A DNA stretch of 64,000 nucleotides, taken from Lingula anatina (lineage: Eukaryota > Brachiopoda > Lingulata > Lingulida > Lingulidae). Shown here piece by piece: positions 11,166 through 24,300 of the stretch (positions within the stretch are counted from its first letter, which is position 1; each line of letters opens with the position of its first letter). The notes under the pieces are model-generated. The model searched no databases, had not been told where the DNA came from, and was given only the letters and a program-made list of their open reading frames with translations. The position numbers were made by a program, and so were the translations under genes. The stretch spans positions 105,700-169,699 of the forward strand of contig NW_019775916.1 in NCBI RefSeq assembly GCF_001039355.2, written 5' to 3'.

Positions 11166-12358
11166 TACCTCCCTATATTGCTTCTTATTCGAAATAGACC
11201 TCTAAAATTTCCATCTCCCATAACACAGTCAGCTCTGTAATAATTAAATTCTTTCTGTCAAACATGCCACATAGTTTTGATGAGGTTAGAGTCCACTCTA
11301 GAGAACTGCATTATGTCTTTATCACCAACAACAATTACTAAGTCCGTCTCCAGAATTTTAGAAATACTGATCTCTTCCCTTTCAAATAGTTCTATTAATC
11401 GACCTGCTTTTTTATATTTTAATTTCTACTTTTGTGAAAAAGTGTTTGTTATTCATATCTTTTATATCATGAGATGCATAATAAATCCAACCTCGTCGTT
11501 TTGAGAAATTGTGGCAAAAAGAGCCCATCACTGCTGCGCACGGTCAAATTGTGGTAGGTGAGACAGACCATTGTGAGAGCGCAATTTATCTCAACCCACT
11601 CCAGTCCCGAATACATCTCGTAGATACTTGATGTGCGAGATCACCCCATGTTAATTCTGGAAATTTTAAACAAAAGCTCAGGCATGTGTCAGTACTTAGA
11701 TCATCTCACAAAATATGTCCACAAACCAGATCAACTGGCGTCATAATTCACTGGAGGCACAGTTCCTGAATTTTGGTAAAACGAGTCCTCTTTTTTGAAT
11801 CATCGTCTTATCAAAGAGATTTCGCTATGGTTTACACGTGGAATCTACTACAATTAAATCAACAACATCTGTCACTACGATCACAGTTCCCCTGATATGA
11901 TTTGCTAATAGCAGCATTCATAACTGTAGTAAAACATAACATCTTCTTGGCATTATTCTAGATGAATCCCATCTCATGTCTGTCTTTATAATCTATATTT
12001 ACAGCTTAGACCTCAAGGAGAGCAGTTATCACATTAAAACTTTGTAGACTGTCACATATCACTCCATCTTTCACTTGAAAAAAAAAGTCCCCACTCAAAT
12101 TCCCTATACACATATTAATCTTTAACAAAGAAAGACATTTATATAACACAATTAAGAATTATTGACTTGCTCTTGCCGAGACATGCACCAAACAGGCGTT
12201 ATCCATATTTCAAGATTCTTTTGTAACTAGATGATTTCTATAGAAAAAAAACTAGTCTCCATGACAACTGAAGTTTCCTTAGCAACCATCATGTCTTCAC
12301 TGCAACTGTGACTTGTCCATTGCATCCATCACGTTTCCAATGAAAATCTTCACTAAGG

Positions 12359-12368
12359 CTACACTTCC
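12359..12368 (-). CDS. plekhg5: plekhg5 terminal micro-exon (PDZ ligand and stop)
   Basis: The acceptor TTGTCTTTCAG at 12371-12369 is followed by GGAAGTGTAG. Joined to the phase-2 end of the previous exon (GCC TC), this reads A-S-E-V-stop, the same last four residues as human PLEKHG5 as I recall it. S-E-V is a class I PDZ ligand. Only ten bases are coding, so it is found by splice logic and homology. Confidence 0.82.
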
Positions 12369-15300
12369 CTGAAAGACAAAGTATTGAATTCCATAACTTT
12401 TATTTAACTGGTTTCATTTCACAACTTGTGGCTCATGACTATATTTAAGTAAACAAATGAGATAAAATAAAACGAAATAATTATCATGATATACCAAACA
12501 CTCAAATACACAATTGGCACTGAGGCAGATTATTCTACTTGGACGTGTTTATAAATAAACATCTTCACTAAACTAATTAGGCCTACAGAAAATATGTGAA
12601 GGATTACACCCGATTATATGTGAAAATGGACTGCAGTAGCAGGATTGCATTTCCATATAGAAAACAGCTGCAATAATACAATGACAAGATGTAGAAACTG
12701 TAAACTGTAAAATTCAATCATATTTTATACTGATGCAGTCAGACAAGGACCCTTTAAATAGCCCACAAACAGGTCAATATCATGCCATTACAGAGAGGGA
12801 GAGAGCAGGGGGTCAAATTGTTAACTTGTGACACAAGTTGGACCTATTTCTGGCCTAAAGCTGCCCTGTCTGCACACACCAAAAGGACTTACGAGGCTTC
12901 CACGTTGGAGCTCAGCAACAGTTGCTTCTTCATCTTCATAATCTCTGCATGAGACAACTTCTTCTTCTGGCCCTCATACTTTGGCAAGTCCACCGAAGAG
13001 ATCCCGTCCTTCATCTCGCTGGATGACGCCTCGGCTATGATCCTACTTATATCTGACAGAGATTTTGATTTAGAGTTTGAGTTCAGTTTCTGATTAGAGG
13101 TTGAGCCATTGGTCTCTAATTCAACAGCATTTGACCTTGACCTCAGGTCCTTGAGATCTGGCCTCATTTTACTGTCACTTTCAGATCTCTTTGGTTTTAC
13201 CTGTTCATTAGAAGAGGTAAGGATGCCGTCTTGTTCATATTCTTCACTGATTTCGCTCTCAGGACTCAAATGGAGGGATCCTGTAGAGCTGACTCCGCTA
13301 GAGCTCCGAATGCTTCGTAACGATTCCGAGCTGAACGCTTTATTTTTTAACATTGCCTCACGATCCTCAAGATTAATATCAACTGTACCAAGATGCCAAG
13401 AGAGGCGCTTGTGTATACTAGCATCTTTATCATGTTCATGAGATCGATTAATATCTTGTATTGAGTCAGCCGTGTGATAGCGCTTTTCTCCCCGCCCTTG
13501 TCTACGCTGGTTCAACTTGCCTCGTAAACTCTCATCCAAGTTGAAGGCAATACTCGGCCTATCTGGTAATGCAAATTGTTTTTTCTCCATTGGAGACATC
13601 TGACCATGTGGAGAATTTGTTTCGCTTCCAGAGAATGAGTCAGCACGATATGGTTTTATAATGATGGGGCCAGGTTTATTAGTCACATGACCACGCCTTC
13701 GTACTGCTGTTGGCGACACTTTTGGTGAATTTCTCATAGAGGCCGATTCATCAGGAAAAAGAAAGCGCATTGCCTCCTCGTCTTGCCGCCCTGCCGCTAA
13801 AGATGGTGACATCATGAGATCGCCATAAGTCAGTGATCTTGGCCTTTGTTTTCTGTCCTTACGAGAATCCTTGATCCTTGTGCACGGATCAGCGCCTGTG
13901 TTCGAAATCATTTCTATCTGGTCCAGACTAAGCTCGCTGTGGGCATGGGGTAGGTACATCCCTCCCACGGGGCCCACCACTAAATTTGGCAAATATTTCC
14001 CTTCATTGTCCTCAGAGTACTGGCGCGTGAGGCTCTCATGACTTGTGTTGCTTCTCATTGAACCGTTGTCAACGCTCAGCAATGTCCCGTAATAGTCCGC
14101 CTCATCATCGTCATCAATATCGAAGAAATTAACAGCCAGCTGTCTCTCCGCTTTCTCAGTTGCTTCATCTCGAGCCTTTTTGTAAAGTTCCTATTTCAAT
14201 AAAAAACAAAATGATTGTTGGTGAAACAAGTTTAAAACACTACTTTAACTAAGGCCTTTTTCTCGTTGATCAGTACACTTTTCTGTTTTGGAGTGTTTTG
14301 ACTGGTCCTAATATATAATTACACTCCTTTTTCACAATTTCACTTCAACTTGTTTGGACGAATAAAAATAAATCTGGTTAACTGGCTATGTTGCATGCAG
14401 GGGGCTCTCTTCAGGTGACTCCTTTATGTAATAACATTGCTATTAAGTTGTCGATATTTCAAAATTGTGCCCAATAGAAAAAGTCTACAGTTTGATGTGA
14501 AAAAGGTTATACATGTTTAGAACACACAGACTGATTGTTAGACAAAACTGTCAATTGTGAAGAACAAAATATAATCCTAAGAACTGCAACATTTGCCAGG
14601 AAGACAGCACCCATACCTGAGCTTTCTGAATTTTGTTAATCCATAGCTTGACATTGTCAGTTTGCATAGTGAGTGCTGCTGAGGCAACATGGTATTCATT
14701 GAGATAGATCAACAGGAAACTTCCTGGAAGAAAAAAGAAATTGAGTGTTGAAATGTTTTCAAAGTATCAGAAAAATTTCTTTGGAAAAACTTCAACACAA
14801 ATTTACACATCTTTATTCCTAATTTTGCCACTTTCTGCAAACTTGCTTCATTCTGAAAAAAACTTGAACATTCTAAAAATTTTTTACCTCCATCGCGGAG
14901 TTCCTGAACCACCACCTTGTCAATTCTCATTGGTGGTTTGACAATCTTCACTCTGTCCCCTGTTCCTCCACGCTTGGTTGGCTTGGTAACCAGTAACATG
15001 TCAGTGAACAGGAAACAATGCACGTCCATCTGGAGATAGAAGTACAATCTTAGAACACTTCTACACTTAGTAGGAGTTCACCAGATCTGACTAGCATTGT
15101 GTCAGACATAAAGCAGGGGATTTTTCAGTTGTTATTTTGAATTAAATATCAAGTAATTTTGAATGGTTCTTTTAACACCAAAACTAAGTGCTGGTACACA
15201 CAGTTTTGAAAAAAAATTTATTTCATTTGGTTCTCAACCCTATCCTCTTGTAAAAACATATTCTAATTAACTAAAACGTGCTGTCCCTTTCCATTTCCTT

Positions 15301-18300
15301 TTCTCATTTTGCACATGCACTTATTTAACACTGAGACAACCCAAACATGGTGGAAACCCAGAATAAGAGAAGAGAAAAAGAGAAAATAAGTATCACTATT
15401 CTGATAGGATACAAGCAGCCCTCACCTTCCCCGTGGCCTCCTTCATCTTCAGGGGTCTCTCAAGGAGCAGGTGCCTGGTTTGTTGTGGCAGACAGCCAGG
15501 CATGGGGCACGTCAGGGTGAAGTTACTGTACTCTTGGAGAGTCTGAAATATTATGTATACATGATCCTTGAACCACAGGTATATAAATAGTGTAGTTAAC
15601 TCATTTTTTTTGTGGGTGTATGCCAGGAAGCGTCAGGGTAAAGTTGCTGTACTCTTATAGAGTCTGAAATAATATATTTATCGAGGTAAACCTTGAACTA
15701 AAGTATGTAAATATAATTATGTACTTTAAGCAATATTTTGTGGGTAAAAACCAGGAATGTCAAGGGGAAGTTACTGTACTCTTATAGAATCTGAAATATG
15801 ATATTCATAGAGCTAAACCTTGAATCACAGGTAAATAAATATTATGTACTTTATGCAATGTTTACATGAGGGGTTGCCAGGAAATGTCAGAGTTAAGTAC
15901 TCTTATAAAGTCTGAAACATGAATCTAAACCTAGAAGCATGGGTAAATAAAGATGATTATGTTCTTTACACAATATTTTAAGTGGGCGAATACCTGGGAA
16001 TGTCAAGGGGAAGTTACTGTACTCTTATAGCATCTATAATCATTTTTCACGGGGCATTGCCAAGTGTGTGATATGTTATGGAGACCTTACAACATTTTGG
16101 CAGAGTGGGGGATATGTCTTACATAACCCATTAGCAGCAAGCTCTTCAAAGTATGCAGACTACAAGTTATCTGGTGAGAAATTACCAGACACTGTCTACT
16201 CAGAGATATACATATATGATTTGAGTAAGAAAAAAATGGGCGTCGGGAAAAAAATAACTACAAAATAAATAAACAGATAAAATTTAAAAAAAATAAATAT
16301 ATATCATATCTTGATTTGTTTTACACATCATATGAACCCTTTGGGAATCTAAATATTTTGTTGTGTTGAGGATGACATACACACCTTGACACACTCCTCA
16401 TTAGGAGGGTCAACTCCTTCATAAGCCTCGATCCTATTAATAATGGCTGCTAGACGCTCCTGCTCATGGCGGTGTCTGAGAGAGGAGTCGACTGAGTGAA
16501 CAAATTTGTCCACAGCTTGCACCTGAAAGCAATCAATTACTACTTTATAACATGACTAGACAAAGAGGAGTAAATTAAAACAGATGTACACTTTTAATGT
16601 TATATTCAAACATTTTTCTCAAATTAGTTCTATACATATTTTGTTTGTTAGATGATGATTACAGTGTAATACAATGACATTAAGATTAATTAATTGCAAG
16701 TATTAAAGTTTTCAGGCCCATGTACAGATCTTTTCAGCAAAAATCAATCTACAGTGACTATTACCATTTCCTTTAAATCTTTCCGAGTCTCCTCATCTTC
16801 AGTTTTCTTCAGTATGGCACTGAGCAGGAGGGAGTATTTTGTGAGGCGTTGCATAGGTTTGACTAGTAGATCATTTAGCTTGAGACGATTGCATTGCTTT
16901 TGGGCCTCAGCCCACTGAAATGTACAGGAAGCATCTCAACGATTTTGTCACACCAAACACAATCAGCAGTGTGTCACATCCTAGTTTGTCACACCTAACA
17001 CATTGAACTTCAGCAATATAACTTACATGATGTCATACTGAATAGGATTTGCAGTAGCACAACTAATGTTTTCAAAAAAAACAAAAAAAAAAAAAACAAA
17101 CAAATTTTTGCTACATAGAGAACTTTGTACAATAATCATTACAGATTTCTTGTTTAATAACTTAGGATCATAAATTCAAGTAATAACAAATGCTGAAGGC
17201 AATTTGTATAATTCCTAATTAAATAGTCATAGCAATGTCTACTGACCACAACAAATGTTCTGAAGAGTTCGTTTTCCCTGAAGCATGTCTTCATGTAATC
17301 TTGACACATCTTGTGTTCTAAACAGTACTTGGTATACGGGAGGAACTCTTCTTCAAACTGAAAATAAAATACAGTATTTGATAATCACATGCATCTGTTC
17401 ATTTTCTTTGCATCCAAAATACTATCTGTTACTTCAACTCTAGACTGACTGACTGGTTAATAATTCCCTCATTTGAATCTTAATTCATCAGCAAGTATCT
17501 TCTGTTGTGATATAAAACAAATAGGAGAAAGACCTGCCAACAAGTTGAGTTATCATTATCAATTAATTGACAGCATTCTGAATGCATTTTGTAAATAAAA
17601 GGATATCTTAATATCTGACCCATTTCAAAAGCACTTTAATCCTGACATTTCTGACACAAATTTACTTTGATTTCCCCCTCCCCCGGGGTTATCTAAATTA
17701 ATTTTTAAAAATTAACAAATAAAAAAATTTAGGATTATAAATGAAAAATAAGAAAGGCTGCTATTGCTAAATCTCACATGTTTCACAAAGCCGTCTTTCA
17801 TGACCCCTGGGTTCATAGGTTTACGGCTCCTCCTGGCTTCCTCTAAAACACGGCTCATATGACCACACCAAAACTGACTGTTGGCCAGTGCAATCTCACT
17901 AATATTACTGAACAACTTCTCTGTCTCAATCTGAAAGGTAACAATAAATGTGTCTCAGTGATTTTTCAGTCATATTCTAGAATGTAATTTGTTGCGCTCA
18001 AATAAAGACTATCATAAAGTCAAAATTCTGTTGTTTCTGTTAGATTATGATTAGGGGTATTTGGTTTACATAGATATCTAATTCAAATTACTTTCATTTT
18101 TGTGAGCACTGCTTGAGATATGAAACACCCAAATCATGGGTAAATACAATTAGAGAATTCCACAGCTGTTGGTCACATTTTACCATCTGTTGACTATAGC
18201 TTCTACAAAAATGACTATATGAGAAAATGTGTACCAAACACAGCAGATATTGATAAGTTAGTCATTTTAAAAAAGTTTTACCTCATTGAGTAACTGCTCA

Positions 18301-21300
18301 TTTTGGAGGTTGATCAAGACACACATGAAAAGCTGAAATACAAATAAGTCAGGATATTTTCATCCAACTTCAAAAGGGATTAAGTGCCATTTTGTTAATG
18401 ACATATTCTGGGTGAAGTGCAATCCTGTGGCTAGACATTTCAAAGGAGTGATTCTTTTTTTTTTTTTTTTTGAAAAAGTGAACATTTTACTTCAGAATTC
18501 TCAGTTGATCCACCATGAGATATTACATAAAATCTAGATTTTTTTATAATTACAAAAATTTGTATTTCCTTATAAATCTAGTAGACTTCCATCGGTTTTT
18601 ATTTTAATCCACCTTGTATCCCCGATATCCAGCACTTACATCTGTGATGACCTTCAACTTCCTGATGTACTCCACCTCTGTGTGCAGCAGCTCCCACAGC
18701 GCCTCCTGCTGGTCCTTCTGCTTCTTACTCAGACTCTACAAAATACAAGGTGAAGACAATGTAAAGACAACTATTAAGATCTTTTTACTCAGATTCTGCT
18801 ACAACAAGGTGAAGACAACTTAAAGACAACTTTTAAGATCTTTTTACTCCGATTCTAGAAGAACAAGGGGAAGACAAATTAGAGACACAACTTCCTCATA
18901 TCTTTAAACTTTCACTCAGACTCTGCAAAACCAATGTGAACCAATCAAGGTCCAACAAACTTATAAATCAACAGAATCTGAAGAGTACATGTATGACATA
19001 CTAACACATGTAACACTATTTCATCATACAAAGAATTATAATAATAGATTATGTCAAGGGATCATTTTGATTGAAGAAAAAATTAGTGCTCAACACAGCT
19101 GATAAATTTCGACTGTGAGTAATCTTAAGTATTTTACCCCAGGGTCATCAACAAACGCTGTCCAGTGTCCTTCCAACTCAAACAACTGCTGGTCAAACTT
19201 GGGATGACCCAAGGTCAGTAGCTCTGGCATATCTGGCAAACCGGTCAGACTGTACTCATTCAACTTCTCCGAGAGAAGCTCTTGCTTGTTGGTCTCCTGA
19301 AAGATAAAAAAAAAAAGAGAATCATGAGTGGTAATCGGTGAAGCATGATAATGGAAAACACACAATTTGATCATTTACAGGTACATTAACAACCGTCCTT
19401 TTCCTTGGTCATTTTCTATCTAGCCAGTGCTTGCTCAGTAACAAATGAAAATGTATTTCTCTGTGTAATCTCTGGCTAAAAGCCACTAAAATATGAACTA
19501 CCTTGGTTAACACACGAGAAGGCATGACAAACAGCTTCTCTAAAATTCTAGATACTGCGTCTCATCTCATAAGTGAGGAAACTGGACTTTTCACCCATGT
19601 TAACAACTTTAGGTGGGACTTATTAAAATTCCTGTATTACATGATGCAGACATGTTTTGGTGTGTAGAGACATTGGCACAGATGGTCATGTGTGCCACTT
19701 ATATGTTTCCATCAATCAGATGTATTATCGTGAACTAGCGTGAGAATATTGTGAAAATGGCATGTGTCAAGCGATGAGTGGCAATGAAAAAGACAAAATT
19801 ACTACTATTAACATGACAACTGAAATTACAGTAAAATCAAACATATCCAATCCTCTGTGCCGAACAAAAACAAAAAATAAAAAATAAAAATAACAATAAT
19901 TATTAGTATTACTTTATTCCACATCTTCCACAATCATATCAGTGCAAGACAAATCCTAAAAAATTCCACATCTAGCTCAAATTCATATCAGCTGAACACA
20001 CTTGTTATCCCAGGACATCGAGATACTCACTTTGAGGCCAAACGTGTTCAAAATGGAGCTCAATCGTCCACCGGTGCGTCCTCGTAACTTCTGACCATCA
20101 GCAGCGGTCAGGGTGTTGTTGGGGCTACTGTTAATCTGGGAGTCAGTGCCAGGGGGCTAGCTCCTCCCCTGGAGATATTACGCTGATCTTTCTGGCTTTC
20201 TGATTCTGAAGCAGAAAAGAACACACAGCTTTATCTTCTATTCATATTACATGCGTTTGAAGAAATTTATTTCAATATCAAGGTTCCCAACATGGCTGTA
20301 CTCGAAATAAGAGATAGATAATAATAACAATAATAATAGAATAACACATGTTATGAATGAGAGGCTGTCCTAAATAATACACAGAATACATGTAAATATT
20401 TAGAGTTGGCAACTCTGCAACTGCCTTTCAATGTCCTAACCAAGGAATGATATCTCTGTATGGTTTGCATATGTGGGAACAGTCTTGTTTGTAAACAGTA
20501 TGCCACATCTATTTTATCTCTTCAAGCATTTAAAAGTGCCTTTGGGCTGCTGGAGATATATGCAAATTATCTGACTTCAGACTTCTGTTTTTAAGTAATA
20601 ACAAATCAGATTGCATGCATATATGAAAGCCATCTTTTTAAAAAACCTGAAAAAAGTAATGAAGTGCCAGTCTGGGGATTATCAACAGCACCCACATAAT
20701 TATCCAGATTTTCATGCAATTCCAAAAAATCTGTCATCTTTCTTTAAATATTCAATTGGGCTACATTAGATGAAATACAAAATAAATTAGATTATATAAA
20801 TTAAATCCACAAAGTACAAATGATGTCATGATAGCGCCAAATGTGTCACAGCTAAGTCTAGAAAGTCACCAGGTTGTCACGGTAATGACAGATGTTATCA
20901 TGTTGTCATGGTGATGACAGATGTCACATGACCACACCCTCTTGTACCTGACAACATTCTACACTGCAAAGAACATTCCTTACAGGATTGGTGAACATGC
21001 TTCAACAGTCACTGAGGTATCATTCCACAAAAATCTTGGACATTCGAGTCATATCCGTCGCTTAATCACTCTGTATAATATTTACATATACTGTTTTATT
21101 TAACTTTATAATTACCATGATTTTTTTATAAAACAGCAAGTAAGTATGTAAATATTAGATAATGAGTGCGTCTCTGTTATGACTCAAAATTTTTTTTTTT
21201 TAGGAATGACCATCATGCAATAATTCTCAAGGGGAATGTGAGGACTTGTGCATGTTTTGCAATATCAGCATATTCTTAGATGGCAAATATTTGTGTCGTT

Positions 21301-24300
21301 CTACATATGCCTTCATGTCACATTTGTTTTAGAAAGAGCATGCAACCAGAGATGTGACAAACCAGAATGTAATCTCGTGCTGCATATAGCTACAAGATGT
21401 CTAGACCTCTTATTTTATACATAGAGCCTAGATCTAGACAACTTGTGAAAAACTAGCATTATATCATTTGAATGCCAAAATGAGAGAGATGGGGTTTAAA
21501 TGAACAGATTCTCAAGAAGTAAACATCATACAGGCCCGTAGCCAGGGGGGGTTCGGGGGGGTTCGAAAGAACCGCCCCTTTAGCTGGGAAAAGGTCCACT
21601 CTGGGTAAAATTGGATCTAGGTACATGAAGTTTTTATGGGAAAAGGTCCACTTTTTCAGAAAAAGAACCCCCCTTTTGAAATTGCTGGCTACGGGCCTGT
21701 CATGTCAAGCTTTCATGCTTACAACTATAGTCTTACCACATGCTAAATGATCATGAACTTTTTATAATGCATTCACATCTCTTTATCACATCATGCATCA
21801 AAAATGCTACAAATGCTGTAAAAATATTGTGCTGAAAATTGTTGAAGGTCAAGGTCATATATATCAAAGCAAATCGATCTCATCTATGAACCACATTTTG
21901 TTTTCAAACAGAATTCCCAATGTGATTGCTTTCCCTAACCTTGTTGATGTAATCACAAATATATGTGAATATTTACATCCTAACACCAAACAAGCAAAAA
22001 AATACAGTATTTCCTTTAAATATGGAATCACATGTCAATATTCCCCAATATTTTCATCCCACTTCCAATAAGCTGAAAACCACACCAGTGGCTTACTAGT
22101 AGTTTTTGAACTCACAAATTCTTCTTCCTCATCTTCACTAAAGGCATAAGGGTTTAGCTTTGCCAAAGGGTGCTCAGCTCGCACAACTGCATGACAACGT
22201 GAAGTGTGCGTCTGCAGGGAGCAGCGGCGGTGGATCACGGGGGGAGTGCGAGTACGTATCGACTGTTCCCGCTTCACGTAATGCTGAGAAATATAAGCTG
22301 CTTTTTTAAATAGAAATTCTGTCACCCACTCTTGCCTATTCTTAATTGTCAAAAAGTGATTATGTTACATTTTATAACTATAACTTATGCAACGTATATA
22401 AATTACAAATAACTAGGAAGAAAGGATTCAGAAAATTTCACTGATCTGTAAAACTGAATAACTAGAATTGTATTCAAAGATACTTGTATAATGTAAACTG
22501 GGTGACTGTATAACTTAATGGGGAATTAATAACTGAACTCCAAGACAAATTATAAATATCTAATTCAGTCTGTACAAGTTACCAAACAAAAGCAGAAAAA
22601 TTTTTTAAATCTTTCATCAATGGGCTATTTAACAGATGACCAATTTCATTACAGCTGAACCCTTTGCCTTCCATCAAACATTTTTTTCTAACCTTTCTCC
22701 CTATCTCTGACATCAGTTCTAAGTTCCATTAAGTCAAAGAGCACCCAAAGTAAATATCCTCCTCCATCTTGATTACGACAATGTTGTTGTTGTTTTCTTT
22801 TTAAGTCAAAAGAAATATGACATGCAGCAGTAGTCTATTTGATAAGTGACACTTTTCGTTAGTATTATAGAATAGTGGACTGCCCATCTCAACTGTGTAA
22901 CGACCCTCATCCTAATGTCTGTATGCAAAATATTTCATTAACAGTTTGACTTTTGTATTGTTTTTTGTAGAATGATAACATTATGCTCCATTTCTGCAGG
23001 TTCTTACTCCCCTTGTCAGGCTGCTTTCATTAAAACTGTGCTTGAAGGCCAGTCCATTCTAGCATTTTTTTACACCACACAAGAATAGTATATTTCCTTT
23101 CTGAAGTGTTCTCATATCAATCTCACTGCTGTAGCTTCATTTTAACACTGTTCCTTGACAAACCTGTTTTTATCTAGATCCATCACCAATAAAATGTTGG
23201 TATGAGTGTCAAACAGAATAACCAGCACAGCTACCTGGCCCAGGTCCTTGCCACTCGGCAGGTCAGAACAATAATTGTTTCCTCTTTTAATAGATTTCCT
23301 ACAATTAAGCAGTTTCATCCACACCACAACTAAATGCTAAAACACTTAATCAACACCCCAATTAGATACTCTTAGCTTAATTTCCAATGTGAACTCCCAG
23401 CAGTTTTCTTACAAAATCTCCATCAGTGCACGAGAATTTTGTTCTCCGAGTTTTTTCCACATAAGACATGGACAAGCTGGTGGTACCATGCTTTGACTGT
23501 CTCCAGCTGCCATTTGGTGTGGAAGATTACAGTCGATTATTGTCCGCCAGCTGCCACTTTTCGCCAAAAGAAGACAACCAACTGAATTGGAGGCTTGTTA
23601 ATGACACATCGTCTTATTTGCTATTACTTCATAGCTTTTCGTACTTGATCCGAGTTTATTATTATGAGTGGGTGTCATCTGTAAACATACTGGCAAGCAT
23701 CCATATGGCAGAGAAAATTTTGAAGTCTTTCAAAGAAATATAAAACTTATTTGTCAAAACATTTTTGAAGTGAAAAAGTGAGTTTTTTCCCCAGAATGCC
23801 TGTACAGTGGTATATTCAGTTAAACTTTTTTAAAATCAAAATAAAATCAGTATCTCAGCTACACCTGATTAATAGCTGTTCAAAGTGGTTCTGTCCCATA
23901 CAGAACAAAATACAGATCCCAAAAGAACAATAATTTAAATTTTTTTCCACCTCCAGCTGACCACTGGGTATCTAAAAAGCACATTTAATGAACAAATAAT
24001 GTCTACAGTTTATTTCTTTGTAAACAGCAATAAAATGAAAGAATCTATCCGTGTGCTTCATTTAAGCTTGTCCTGAACATAAGTTCTCATTTCACAACAA
24101 ATGAATAACTGGATAGCTATTTTGACCACAGGTGTTTTCTTTGATCCTCCAAACTGACCACTGGTCACTCTGCCACTGATTCACAAAGAAACTGTTTAAT
24201 ATCTTGTAAACCACGCCATCATCGAGTGAGTCAACACTGACTATCAGCTTCAACCCTCATCGTTAAAAAAACCAACCATCATCCGTAAAAAAGGTTTTCT

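Noticed and set aside
12890-12892. TAA as the stop codon of plekhg5
   Set aside because: It lies inside a consensus donor GTAAGT, and a downstream exon supplies the conserved S-E-V end.
13109-13441. 110-codon plus-strand frame
   Set aside because: It is antisense to the plekhg5 tail exon and simply mirrors its codon bias.
21560-21582. GGTTCGAAAGAACC resembling a tRNA B-box
   Set aside because: It is a palindrome within a MITE and no cloverleaf can be drawn around it.
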